NCBI GenBank assembly: GCA_004123355.1
Contig: SCHM01000007.1
Coordinates: forward strand, 372,001-436,000
Length of the DNA stretch: 64,000 nt
Source of the DNA: Amphirosellinia nigrospora
Lineage: Eukaryota; Ascomycota; Sordariomycetes; Xylariales; Xylariaceae
Direction: 5' to 3'
Notes under the pieces: generated by a model
What the model was told of the DNA's origin: nothing
What the model saw: the letters and a program-made list of their open reading frames with translations, nothing else
The model's database searches: none
Shown here: piece by piece, positions 44,290 to 55,762 of the stretch
Position numbering within the stretch: the stretch's first letter is position 1
How the letters are laid out: each line of letters opens with the position of its first letter
Made by a program: the position numbers and the translations under genes

Positions 44290-47218
44290 TTTATATGTAT
44301 AATACACTTACACGGCTTGATGCAGGAAAAAAGATAGGAAAAATAGACAGCTCTCCTTCCACGATTGTTGTTTTTTGGAAGTATTTCACAATGATAGCCC
44401 CTTGCTCCCACTGGATTTGGTCTTCGATCCACGAAACGCCCGTCATCACGAGATCAAACCGGCTAGAACAATTAACCTCGTCGCTCCGCCAGGACGAGCC
44501 GTCGCCGAGTCTTGTTTTGACGATAGGCTGCCGTCAGCGCCCGCCCACATGTCATAGACCGCGACGACGGCCGGGATGTATATGTCTCGATTTGTATGAC
44601 AGACACAAGGTTCCTCTCCTCCTTGGGACGGCGACGCTTCGAGAACAATCTGTGACCAAGATCTCATGCTGCCGTCCAACCCAAGATACCTATCTTTCAG
44701 CATGTGCGTCGCCAGCCCAGGCCGACGCCGTCATATACTCTCAGCTGCTTTATCCTTTCGCCGACGTCTTCTGCTTTTACGCGTACGATCCGGATGATCT
44801 AGGAATGATCGCCCAACAGATAATCGCTTGGGCCCGGACGGGATAACCTTCATCGCGTCCCGGTTACCCCCCGCAGGCTCTGGTCGTGCTCGCCGGTTGT
44901 CGCTGGAAGCAGCATAACGTGGAAACCGCCGCGCAAACCTTCGACAGCCTAGTTGGCAGCGCCGCGGCTCTGGCTCCAAACGCCTATTTCCCCGAGGTAT
45001 CTTTCCTACGACTACGCCGGGCCCGTCGCTTTAGCGCAATACTCCCGTCCCTAATCTTGCATGTATAAACAATCCGTCAACAGCGTCAACGGGCCCGGGC
45101 CCTATTCTCGGTGCAGCATTTTAATACGTTGTTTAACCGAGTTTTCGACGGGGTAGGCAGCTCTCCCGAATTCTCTTTCGATTGTCTCCGGGCGGCAAGA
45201 CAGGACCTGCCCGTCGCGCCCGACATGACGTCGCATTTTGCTAATCTCACAAGGCTTGTTACGTCGGCTAGACGGCTTCGCGACTTTGTCGCGCCGGTCG
45301 CAATCCTGTCTTACCTGTGTCGCGTCTAAGCCGCAGTACTCTCCCGTGCGGACATTCCATCTGCGAGAACTGCGTTAAGATTTTCGGGCGGCCCGATAAT
45401 AAGAATCCCTGGCTTTTTTATCTCCGCAGATGTACGCTTTGTCGAGCGCCGGCTGATCTAACCGTGCGGGTTCGGCCTCCGACGGCGGGCCACGCCATTC
45501 TCTGCATCGATGGCGGAGGCGTCCGGGGGGTCATTCCGGCGACCGTGCTCCAGCAGATTAAGGACTGCCTAGGCCCCCCGATTCCCGTTCAGGAACACTT
45601 TGGCTTAGCATACGGCGTAAGCGTTGGTATGTGTCGCGTTGTCACCGTCGGCGCTTAAACTAATCCTAGATATAGGAGGCCTGGTAGTATTGGGCTTATA
45701 CAACAAGGGCTGATCGGCGACAACCTGCGCGCTTAAGCTAGAATCATTAGCAGCGCAAGCATTTCGTAATCTGTCCCCGAGCTTCTTAGCACGTTCGCTG
45801 CTCTAAAATGGATCCATCTAATCTTATTCGGATCCTTATATTCCGCACGAGGCATCGAAACTACTCTGAGAGGAGTATTTGGGGATAAGAAAGTCGCGAA
45901 CCTATCATACGCTCCTACCGTAGGGACGAAAGTGGGCATATTAGCCGCAAGCGTTGAACAACTGTCGACGAACCTCTTTACGAATTACAACGGGGTTAGA
46001 GATGCGCGAGTTGGCTATATCATACCGCGAGACTGCGATCTAGTTAAGACTTAGGAAGTGTAGGTGCCGAAATGATATATATACATACTCGTTATAAGAT
46101 CGCTGGGCGTGATAACGGCGGGCAGGGCACGAGGTACTCCTATGGCCCCAATGTACGTATCTCCCGATGGACGTGCTAGCTTGCAGCTGACAGATGTACG
46201 TCTAGGTTCTTTTCCCCCAAATATATACCGGAGCTCGGTACTTTTCAGGCCGGCGGCGTCCTACGTAATAATCCCACCATCGTGGGCCTTTCCGAGTTCT
46301 CGGCTCTTACTGTCACAAGGCATCTCCTGATCTCACGATACCTTGTCCGACACACCAAAACACTCACCTTCCCAAGCCTCACATAGACTCCGTGGGACTT
46401 ACGGCCCTAGGAACAAAGGACCTAGATGTATATAGCCAGGGGCTAGCCCCCAGAGACCCCTAGACTCTCTGCGCCACAACAGATATCAATATACACCCCA
46501 TACCCTGATAGTGAGGTCCTGACACTTACTAAGGACTTCAGGCCGGACTTAATTAAAAATCTAGCGACCGGCTCGGAGCCCGAACCCGAGCCCGGGGCCT
46601 GGAACGAGAAGTGGATGCAATTCTGGCACGACAGCTTGCTGGTCCGGCTCGCGCGGGCGTACATGTCTCTCATGCAGGGCCTGGGCACGTGGAACGATGT
46701 TGCGTGTTTCGCCAAGAGGGAGTCGAAATACATTAGCCGCTACCGGCTTGACATCGCGCTCGAGTGTGGGATTCGCCTCGATGACGTGTCGTCGATGTCT
46801 TTAATGAGATATATGATACTTCAAGATACCAGCTTAAAAGAGGCGATTGAGGAGGTCGCACAAAGGTTTTCCGCCGCTCTCTTTTACTTTGAACTTACTG
46901 CCCTTCCTACGCCGGTCGACTCGCGGCTCCGCATCGAAGGACATATATTATGTACGTGGAAGACAAGGAACTCGGCATTACCACTGATTTCTCAACGGTT
47001 CGGTAGCTCTACGGTTCTGATTAACAAAAAAAGCAACGAGATTCAAACTGCAACATGACATCAACGGGAATATTAGAGTGCCACTCGTCTTTTTTGCTGA
47101 TCAATCTTTTAGTTTAGAAATACGACAAGCTAGTTCTAGCGCGTCGTTCCCTTTCAGCGGTTCTCCGTACAATAATGCTGCACTTCTTTCACGTGGTGGT
47201 CTGGCGGCGTTTTTTTAG
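44290..47218 (+). pseudogene. Patatin-like phospholipase with central zinc finger, decayed
   Basis: Proteins of this fungal family combine an N-terminal region, a RING-like cysteine cluster and a patatin-type lipid acyl hydrolase, and resemble effector or NLR-associated patatins. Readable pieces: KVPLLLGTATLREQS and FADVFCFYAYDPDDLGMIAQ (44620-44830); ARALFSVQHFNTLFNRVFDG near 45100; a finger CGHSICENCVKIFGR...CTLCRA at 45350-45450; AILCIDGGGVRGVIPATVLQ (oxyanion loop GGGVRG) and FGLAYGVSVG near 45500-45620. GVSVG stands where GTSAG, with the catalytic Ser, is expected. Then ARGIETTLRGVFGDKK, NLFTNYNG, LDDVSSM near 46780 and a C-terminal SFPFSGSPYN block to TAG 47216-47218. At least six frameshifts and a divergent stretch near 46.1-46.5 kb with no patatin match (possible insertion) destroy it. 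Confidence 0.75.
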
Positions 47219-48049
47219 TAACCAATCTCATAAGCGAAGAATAGTAGACCATGCTTTGTACGAGCGGCCAAGTCGACGGAGAAGGCTCCTGTAGAGCGGC
47301 ATTATTGTAGTAATTCATATTAAGCATACAGTACTACCCCTATCTAAGCTATGCCCAAGAACACCAGTCGCAAACTAGTACGAATTGTAAATAGGAAAAA
47401 TACGCCCGTAAGGCAAATGGTCCGCAGATCTGGGCTCTGTTATTAGATACACATCGTAGAAACAAGACCCGGCACTGCTCATCCGGTGCGACCTTACTTT
47501 TAAGGCTGTAGCCACAATATATATACCATAATAATCATAGTTGACTACATGTGTGAGTGAATGATATTAGTAGATTTTACTCTTATGGCAGGAAATAAGG
47601 GTAGCCTCTCGGTGGAGACCTAGACCACGAGCTGTGAAAACAGATATCACTTGGCCATCCATACCATCCCATTCCGGAGATGGCAGCCTGGATTGGTGAT
47701 CGCGGCCAATGCTCTAGGAATCCATTCAGGAGGTCCATGCATTCATGAGGAAGACTCGTCCCGTTGTCATGGCACATGAAGTCTGCAAGGAATACGAAAG
47801 AATAGAAGAAAAGAGAAATGGATATAAACGCGAAAAGATGAAGAAGAATTACAATTGCATGAGATTTTGTTGATCGGACAGCATCCTAGGAGTTAGGCAA
47901 CTAGGCAACAAGCTTAATCCAGTCGGTATATGCAAAAACCTATAGTGACATGACTATGCGGCGGCTACCGTCTAACAACGTCGTCCACCAGGCTGCCCAG
48001 ATATTAGAGCTTTGAGAGGACACTCTTTCCAAAGACACTGTATCGTCAT
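47219..48049. other. Intergenic, no recognisable gene
   Basis: A minus-strand frame at 47583-47777 (SGMGWYGWPSDICFHSSWSR) has no recognisable domain. Otherwise AT-rich. Confidence 0.35.
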
Positions 48050-48694
48050 TCACCTCTCGGCAACATGGCTGGGTAATACTTTAACCACATCAGAGAAAGC
48101 CTGTTGAACATTTATTTTATACTTTGCCGAAGTTTCAATGACCATATAGCCATATTCCTTGGCAAAGTTCGTGTCCCTCTATGCTAAGTACTGTCGTTCA
48201 CTGAACTTATCGCTCTTGTTGCCTACAATTAGGATTGGTAGCCTTTCTGGTCGGGAGGTGTTAGGGTCCTCGTCCTGGGTCTACGAATTCTTTACTGAAA
48301 GGACCTGTTTAAGCAGATCCTTGATGCTTCGAAAAGTATTCTCCTTAGTAACTCTGTATACCAGAACCATGCCATCAGCTTGGTTGATCCAATTCTTCCG
48401 TATGTTTTCGTTGTCTTCGTGGCCAGCCGTGTTGAGAACATCTAGTAGATACATCTGGCCATTCATCGTAGGTTGAGGTCGATATGTTTCTTCAATGGTA
48501 GGGTCGTACTACCCGAAGCCACAATATAGTTAGATACGTTAAACGAGCAGTCAGGAAAATAGGATAGCATACTGCTTCGACGAATTGTCGATGGCACCAT
48601 TGGATCGTCAATGCCATTTCCCGACGCCGCTATCTCCTAATACGAGTATGCTAGGAACCGAGGAATCTGACTGCATGGTTTGCATCATCATCAT
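48050..48694 (-). pseudogene. Ras-type small GTPase pseudogene
   Basis: Ras proteins are membrane-linked molecular switches. From the ATG run at 48694 the minus strand reads SILVLGDSGVGK (P-loop); then a single missing base destroys the Ser/Thr codon and shifts the frame to ALTIQWCHRQFVEA. A GTATGC...CTAAC...TAG intron follows, then YDPTIEETY (switch I), MYLLDVLNTAGHEDNENIR (switch II), ADGMVLVYRVTKENTF, LPILIVGNKSDKFSERQ (NKxD) and IETSAK. Switch II reads NTAGHE where DTAGQE is expected, so both the Mg-contacting Asp and the catalytic Gln are changed. Two further in-frame TAGs (near 48282 and 48185) lie in the second half, and no CAAX box is seen. A genomic copy, since an intron remains. Confidence 0.8.
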
Positions 48695-48890
48695 GTCTAG
48701 AAGTCGGAGATTATGTATGAGCAGGCGAAGCAGGGGAAGGCAGTACGTGCTGAGTGACGAGAGGTGAAAGTGCACTTTTCCATTTTATATCTAATTATTT
48801 GTGGCCTAGCTAGGGCACTTGCTAATAGTACGTATTCATAAACTACTTAGGCAAGGAGGGAGGTAAAAAGCAGTCACACCTAAGACCTAT

Positions 48891-49171
48891 TGAATTGGCC
48901 CAGGGTGACTGGGACCAGTGGAAAGGAGGTAATCTGCGAATTACTCATCCAATCCGAGTCTCTGTCACGTAGAAATAAGGGGAATCCTTTGATCGAAGGG
49001 AACGCAATATATTGATAAAAATCCAAAATTTTTAAAAACTCTGCGCTGTGTGTGTTAAGTACAAAGAGTGAGATACAGAGGATATTTGGTGTTTTTACGT
49101 GACCCATCCCCTTAGTCATTTTATTGCCCCTTGGGCCTAATTTGCCCAAATATCTCACTCGCCCTACTTCA
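48891..49171 (+). repeat. Solo-LTR-like repeat copy 3
   Basis: A 281-bp unit beginning TGAATTGGCCCAGGG and ending GCCCTACTTCA, flanked by CTAT on both sides (possible 4-bp target duplication). Same family as 43359-43645 and 13959-14196. Confidence 0.7.
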
Positions 49172-50310
49172 CTATGTGTATAGTTGATTTCAGTAGGAAT
49201 CTGTAAGTGGTCTGGATATTAACCTTGGGAGCAAAGCTGGATGTGGGTATGATGATTAGGTACTGCCTTCTGCCAACAATCCGGTGTACCTGGTCTACCA
49301 AGTGTCATGCATGCCGGCTCCTCTGCCCATCATGGCCCATGCCGAGTCGTAAGTAACATTTCAATGCACGGAGCTGCTTGTGGCCACGCTATCTATACAC
49401 CCCTGCGGTCCTCCTACTGTACGTAGGACCGCAGGGGTTATAGTCTAAGTTGGTCCTGGTTGGTCGGTTGTGTATGCATATGAGCACTCGATTTTCTGTG
49501 TTTCTCGGGGTGTGTTCGGTGTACATGCTAAGCGGCCATTTTATACCAGATTTCAACCAATTCATTGGTTATGAAAGCCGAGCATCCTATTATCCTATCA
49601 GCGACATGTGGCAAATTTTGTTACTTTTTGCACCTTTTTATTAAAACAACGATAAGCTTGACAACTGTTATTTTAATAGCTGTGAAGGCGATAGTCATGT
49701 GAACATGCTGTGAATTAAAATACCTACGTAGGGAGGAAAGGAGGAAGCAGCTTGGTGGCAGCTAGCCAGTGTCAGATTTACCACTGCGCCCAAAGATTGG
49801 CGTGACCGGCCAGATTATTTGCTCTGCTGCTAACTGGTCTTATCCAACAGCATTCACTGCAGGTGCCATTCACTGAACTGGAGATTACGGGTGCTGTGGC
49901 TAGTGGTGGGGTACAGCCACCAGAGCACGCAGATCCGTAGCCCTGCTTCTTAGCTGCTGAGGCTTCTATATAAGAAGCGGAGCATTCAAGAGGTTTTTTG
50001 GGGCTAGCTTGAAGCGGCTAGTTTGATACTGAAAATTGATGTGCGAATAACTGACCTGTAACTACCCAGGTGTCAAGTCTGTTTGTGCCCTGAGCGAGAC
50101 ATCGATTGGGACCCTGTACCAAGTGGTTGTAGCAATGTGTTGTGGCGTGTGGAAGTGGCAGTGGTGGCAGTGGGGGGGGGAGATGGGGGGGCTATGCCCC
50201 CACCACGTAGCATAAAACCCTCTCGGTTGTAGTTGCCCAGCTAGATTCCTTCCTTTTAGATCTATCCTAGATTTGGCCACTCAGTCTCCGATCCTTGTTT
50301 AGTGTGTTCA
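49172..50310. other. Intergenic, possible decayed LTR, no gene
   Basis: A hairpin with 14-bp arms, ACCCCTGCGGTCCT at 49399-49412 and its complement at 49425-49438, is the only clear structure in the left part. At 49.75-50.1 kb a TATATAAG box (near 49965) inside GC-rich sequence could be part of an old LTR. A run of nine Gs lies near 50171. Confidence 0.35.
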
Positions 50311-50424
50311 GTGTGTAGTCCGAAGGACAAGGGTGCAATTCTTATTAGGGCCTTTGAGTACCAGTATATATATTACTCAAAGGCCCTAATAAGAATTGCA
50401 CCCTTGTCCTTCGGGACTACACAC
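50311..50424. mobile_element. Small palindromic MITE
   Basis: Left arm 50311-50360 (GTGTGTAGTCCGAAGGACAA...) and right arm 50374-50424 are near-perfect reverse complements, with one extra C in the right arm. The loop is 13 bases (CCAGTATATATAT). A partial arm occurs at 26461-26510. No coding capacity. Confidence 0.75.
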
Positions 50425-50446
50425 ATTGCTAACCCTACCTAGGTAC

Positions 50447-50795
50447 GGAGGTCTGTGTCACTATTGATCATTATCCTTGGCAATGGTGTAAAGTGCAAAT
50501 AGGGGAGCTCACACACGGTGTGACGGCTTGGCAACCAGTTCATCGGGCCGTTTGCAGCCCGACAGTCTCAACAGAAAGTTAGCTGGGTATCTACTCTACT
50601 AGGCTAAGCCCTGAACTCCGCTCTAGCTAACGATTAATATGTCCCATCTGCACTAACGGTATAGCGTAGTTAGTGGTTTATAGACTACTGCCGGCCCGAA
50701 ACACTGCTTGCCAAGCCGTCACACCGTGTGTGAGCTCCCCTATTTGCACTTTACACCATTGCCAAGGATAATGATCAATAGTGACACAGACCTCC
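50447..50795. mobile_element. MITE with perfect 88-bp terminal inverted repeats, copy 2 of foldback family
   Basis: Termini 50447-50534 and 50708-50795 are identical in inverted orientation, starting GGAGGTCTGTGTCACTATTG. The middle (about 173 bases) is unique and non-coding. The terminal 30 bases resemble the right end of the foldback element at 61.3-62.1 kb (GGAGGTCTGTGCCACAATTG), which suggests mobilisation by the same transposase. No clear target-site duplication was found. Confidence 0.75.
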
Positions 50796-50899
50796 TCTAC
50801 GGCCCCCATGTTATAATTGGCCCGAAACGTCTGCCAGCTGGCCCCCACTCGCCCCGCATACGGGAAACGAAGTGACTGCTTTGCTTTTCGTCTTGTTAC

Positions 50900-52103
50900 G
50901 CTTCTATCTATGCCTCCCAGCATGGCATCTTCACCCGCGACGAGTTTCTGCACCGACCACAAATGTGATCGACAGAGGCAGCGACTTAAGGCTCCCGTAC
51001 TGCCATCTCCGAGCAAAACGACTGCTCCCTTTCCGAGAACGAGATTACTGACGAGTCCGCGCTCGAGGACTTGGCCGACGACGAGATCATCGAACACGCC
51101 TTCAGCGTCATCTGGGCGAGCTTCTGCGCGTTGCCCACTGACAATTACCCAACTTTCCACTTCAGAAACCCCTCCTCATTCGAATCGCTACGAAGACAAC
51201 TCGACGAGCACGTTGGCTTAGCTTAATTTGTTAATAATAAAATTCGTTTGGACTGGAACGCCAACACATGTGACTTAATACTACGGCTCATGCCTCCTTT
51301 TATTCATGACCATTTCTAAGATTCGGTAAAGTCAAGGCTAGAGACCGGGCTAGATCGCGTTGCCCAGGAGTACCCCGAACTCGAACCCACCCGCCGTAAA
51401 ATCATCCCTGGCGGCCACTCCTCCGTGACGAAGGGCGTTGGTCGGTTCAACAAGTCCCCTGATGGACAACTTGCTTTCAAAGGCGCGAAGATATCACCAT
51501 TTTTCTTCGAGGTAACGTACAGCGAGGAAGAGAAGGCAATGTTGGACAGGTTACACGAGTATTTCAGTGAGGTGCCGGGCTGTACTATCCTGAGCTTTGA
51601 CCTTAACTATGCGGCACCTGCAACAAGGCGTGTTGAAGATTACGTCCACAGTGCGTCTGTCTCGCTAGATACATCAATGCCAGATGCGGAAGATCCCGAT
51701 TTTGTGGCAGTCGAGTTGCCAGTAGAGGCAAGAGTTGTTCCGGCAAGGCCGCCAAGCAAGACAAAAAGAGCTTAAAATACCATTCGAGCTTTTTGTGCCC
51801 CTAGAGCAGGGCGAAGAGCTTCCATCAAGTGCAAAGATCGCAAGTGTGAGTCTTTGCTTCGCGGACCTAGCTCGGTTTCTCGTTGATGCTGAAAAACAAC
51901 AGCGCATACGCGACGCCACTCCAGAGCCCCGTCAACCGTGCAAAGGCATCAAATGGCGAAAGAAGAACGGTGATGTTACAACAACCCTTGCTCCGGGACC
52001 CCAGCGCCCACGGACACGTTTGAAGCGTGCGATGTCAGAAGATCCGCCGCTGAGGAGGCCCCAGCAGCTTCAGTCAGCCAGTGCTCATACCGCCAGCTGT
52101 TAA
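50900..52103 (+). pseudogene. Unrecognised conserved-looking protein, frameshifted
   Basis: Two coding-like blocks lie on the plus strand. Block 1 (about 51020-51230) reads LSENEITDESALEDLADDEI, EHAFSVIWASFCALPTDNYP, SFESLRRQLDEHVGLA. Block 2, after a possible intron or gap at 51225-51320, reads LETGLDRVAQEYPELEPTRR, GVGRFNKSPDGQLAFKGAKI, SEEEKAMLDRLHEYFSEVPG, then after a frameshift near 51745 RQARQKELKIPFELFVPLEQ and CFADLARFLVDAEKQQRIRD. It ends with a basic tail. The codon pattern and charged helices suggest a real protein. No known domain is evident to me. It lies next to the DUF3435 recombinase, on the opposite strand and converging with it. Confidence 0.4.
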
Positions 52104-52469
52104 CACAGAGCTATTAGTTGCTTGCGGGCAGGCGACAAGTTGTCAATCTTATTTGTTAGTATGTGTGATTAGGTTGCAAAGGCCTATCAGCGTCGCGCTA
52201 TATTTTGGTTGTGTATATAAGTGTGTATGTATGGTATGACAGACCTGATAATGATACTGTCAAAAATTTGGATCCATACAAAAAAACAGCATTAGTAGGG
52301 CGGTCGCAATAATACGCGCGACGCACGTAAGCTAGGATCAAGGTAACAGCCAAAACAGTATTCATAATAACTCATGAAAACAAAAGTTCAGCTCTACCAT
52401 TCAATTCGATAAAGCAGTATTTCAACAATAACTATCAGATTTAATCTATAATTCAAGCACTATCAAGCT

Positions 52470-54906
52470 AAGGAAGAGTATTGCTCCGGATGCCGTGTTT
52501 GGTATCAGCATGGTTTTGTAAATGCATGCGGTGCACCAGTGTTACATTGGGTATGCAAATGCGGCAAGTAGTCTGTTGGTCCTTACCGATCAGTCTGACG
52601 TGAACTTTTTCAAAATGTCTACTGATTTCTTGGTTTCCTGTGAACATGCGGCACTTCTCCGGGATGTTGGCGTCGTCTGGGGGAGTTCAATTGCGTCGGC
52701 GACGCACCAGAAGCAACGTCTCGATCTCTGACCTTGCTCCGATACAGTGACAGAAGCACGAAGGGAATCAATCCAGTCAGCATCTTGCAACTCCGGGCAC
52801 GGCGGCGGCGGACGAGTGTCCATCAGCTTGACGAATCTAGGCTCTTAGACATCACAGTATGCCACAGCTATATCGAGGATAACGTGTCTCCGACCGTAAT
52901 AGGCGGTAAGGTTTCCTTCGGGGCCGCGGTCCGTCACCCATGGCAACGAAAAGGCATTTGCTAGCCGCTGCTGGGCCGGAGTCATAGGTCGAGTAGATGA
53001 TACATCGGCTAACTCTCCAACGAGAGCCTTGCCGGCAAGCTGCGCTGAATGTCCTCCACTGCTTGTTCTCTTGTCCATGCTGATCGGACACGGATCTTCT
53101 CGTCCCTCATGGCCTTCCCAACGTATGCCTTAAGCTCTAACCTGGCGGTATTATAGGTCCCGTTTCCTTGTCTCGTAGAAGCAAGCTTGGCCTTCCAGGC
53201 TACGATTATTGGCTGTGCCATAACAGCAGCTTTTTGCGCCGGGGAAAGATCTGCGGGCCGGCGCGCACTAATCGAGTGGCCATAACTTATCGCCTACTCA
53301 ATGAGTTCCTGCTGTGGCTCAAGACCCTGTCCATTATTAACCATGCCCAAGGCAGGAAAACTTCACACACTTGCCTGATGAATCGCCATGAGATCGGCGC
53401 ACACGTGGCGATTGAGGTAGTGTTTTTGGAATGTGTCTGAATTCGGGGCGTGGTCCATGACAAGGTTTCGGAGGTCAGTGCTTACGTCGACTGTCAAGAA
53501 AATCAGTTTGGATCCAAGCAAAAGGGACTACGGCACCAACACGACTTACCGCTCCTATCCATTTTGTTCCCAGCCATACATCGCAGTGAATACATCATTA
53601 TTGGCTCTTCGAATCCAATCAACTCTCCGACCCTTTTGATTGCCTCGCCCAAGCTGGAGAGCAGCCAGGGCCCATCAGACAAGACATAGCCGCTCACTGT
53701 GAGCGGCTCACAGAAGATTTCGGCCGTCGAAAGACAAACACGTCATTCAAGTCCCCTCGAAGCGGCATCTGTAGTTCTTGCTCTCCTGGATACACGTCGA
53801 GTTGTGCAAGCTTGCTTGGGTCATCCATTTCGGCCACCTCGAATGCCCGTTTGTTTAAACAAAATCGCTAACAGAAAAACATGCGGGCTCAAAAGAAAGT
53901 TAGGGCTATACAAAATCTCGGGCAGCAGCAATGTCTTTTGAGCCTTTGCGCCAAGATATCATTTCGTGACGTTCAATGTAAACTCTATCAGAAGCTTGTT
54001 CGGGCCCCCTTTCTTAGTATCTCGTACCAAGAGAATACGCAGGTCCCGAATTTGAGATGGAGCATGGAACTAGGGCGCGAGCCAGCCGGGGATGAGGAGA
54101 AGAGCCAGCGCGACTTCAAGACGTACAATGCCAAGCTTGAAGCTCTTTCCAGTTGTTTGAAGGATTCCCTGGATCATAGTCTTCAGATCTTCGATTGTCA
54201 TCGACCGGTTTGGTCGCCTTTCCGTCGAGAGTTGAAGACCCTGGGGGAATTGTTCGATCGCATTGCCCACTAGGCGGCAGTCGACGAGCTCGTCGATTTT
54301 GAAGAACATAGCACGCTCAAAGGCCAGCCGGAAATTGCACCAGTAAGTCGTCAAAGACTACTTCTTCCCAATACCGAGCTTCCGCCGGCCATTCTTCCCC
54401 TTTCGTTGGTGTAGGTAAAAGTCAAGAAAACTCTCGACAGTTTCGAAAACGAGTTCGGCCATAGCCTGTTTCCAGTCTTTTTTCTGTAACACTTCTTTGG
54501 AGAACCTAGTTATATTAGCATATGGGCAGGATGTTTCGAATAAAAAAAGACGTAAATACCTCATCCATTCATCTTCACACCACTGTATAAGTTTGAGGGT
54601 CCCTTTGAAGTAGTTCTTCTTCTTGTAGTTGGTGCGATCGAGATTCTTAATGCGGTTGCGGTAATACTCAGCAGGTTTCGCCTTGCCGTTATACAAGACG
54701 TCCCCACTCAACTCGACATCCGCGGCATCATGTCGTGCGTGGTCAGCGGATCCCGATATTGTGGCAACTCGCCTAGCCCTCTTAGCCAGCCTTGTCGCAG
54801 AGAGATCCTTCGCGAGTACACGTTTCTTGAGGGTCTCATTATGCATGAATTCCTCATGGGTCTCTTCACCGGCCACAGAACAGCCTTCCATGGACTTCTC
54901 TGACAT
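52470..54906 (-). pseudogene. DUF3435 (FluG-type) tyrosine recombinase, Starship-captain relative, decayed
   Basis: DUF3435 proteins are YR-type recombinases; one subgroup moves the giant Starship elements. From the Met at 54906 the minus strand gives a 182-residue frame with YYRNRIKNLDRTNYKKKNYF and VESFLDFYLHQRKGKNGRRK. It continues with LTTYWCNFRLAFERAMFFKI (core-binding type), LRLEVALALLLIPGWLAPSS, LSPHVFLLAILFKQTG, then IGFEEPIMMYSLRCMAGNKM (Arg box), ALRNLVMDHAPNSDTFQKHY (His and Tyr box), and the typical C-terminal tail (YNTARLELKAYVGKAMRDEK, TREQAVEDIQRSLP). A terminal C2H2 finger is degraded (RRCFWC near 52720; CRICIPNVTLVHRMHLQNHA near 52560). At least six frameshifts or stops are present. 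Subgroup (captain or FluG-like) cannot be settled by eye. Confidence 0.75.
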
Positions 54907-55762
54907 GTCTGTGAGAGGTTCTTCATATTCTGTCTCCCCGCATCATCGGAATCGTAATTGATTCTTGCGTGTCGTTGTGGTATAATTTTCCTTGGCGAAA
55001 CACATGATTTGCGATTTTATCTTTCTGAGCTGCAAATTAGCAAAGACGTGACCGGCCCATTCTTTGATTGGAATGGATTATTTCCTCCAGCCACTTAATA
55101 TTACCACCCTTCGTATCAGTAACGTAGGTATGTATTAGAGCAGAGCAGACCAAACAAAGTTGAGCCAACACCCCTAAATCAGCCAGTAGAAGCTTCCTTT
55201 TTTTTTTTTTTTTTTTTTTTTTTTTGGGCAAGGCCGCTATAGTTATCTCTTCAATTTGAGTGAGTTCCGGAGATATTACGGCATTTGAGTGAGAATTCCG
55301 CTTGGGCTTTTCTTTTGTGGAAGTATTTCCAAGAAAAACGTTTTTTTTATTTGTCTAGATACTCCCACAAATCCTGTGCAGCACTTTGAAGTTCGGGCTT
55401 GATCACGTAAAATGACCAAAAGAGGCCATGCAAAAGTATCAACTCTGACATGGTGAAGCTGTAAATTGCCACGGCGATGGCTCTAGAGGTTAGGGGTTCA
55501 TTTCGCAACCCTACTGCTAAAGGGAAATTCGGTCTGTAGCAACATTATAAAAGCCGATTGAATTGATTGTTTGCAACATCGTGTGAAACTAAATCTGCGC
55601 CTGGGTCCTACGAGTTTCAGACTATGTGTACTAACTGCCCTAGCAAGTTCTAATGCAATTATGAAGCCGACTTCCAAACATTTTGTTCCTCTCTACTAGC
55701 ATTCGAAGCAAAAATGACCAGCCATATGTCTGGATATTACAAACAGGCAACTATCCTTCTAC
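54907..55762. other. Between recombinase and Hsp70-like gene, no gene
   Basis: Contains a 28-base poly-T run (about 55198-55225). This is where the end of a captain-bearing element would be expected, upstream of the recombinase start. No terminal repeat was identified. Confidence 0.4.

Noticed and set aside
50678-51160. Minus-strand 160-codon frame
   Set aside because: It runs through the MITE's terminal repeat and is antisense to the acidic helix-rich plus-strand frame, which is the better coding candidate.
55198-55225. Poly-T run as a retroposon tail
   Set aside because: No SINE or processed gene copy lies next to it; simple slippage is enough to explain it.
55470-55530. tRNA-like GGGGTTCATTTCGCAACCCT
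   Set aside because: A T-arm-like stem is suggested, but no acceptor stem, anticodon arm or A box pairs around it.
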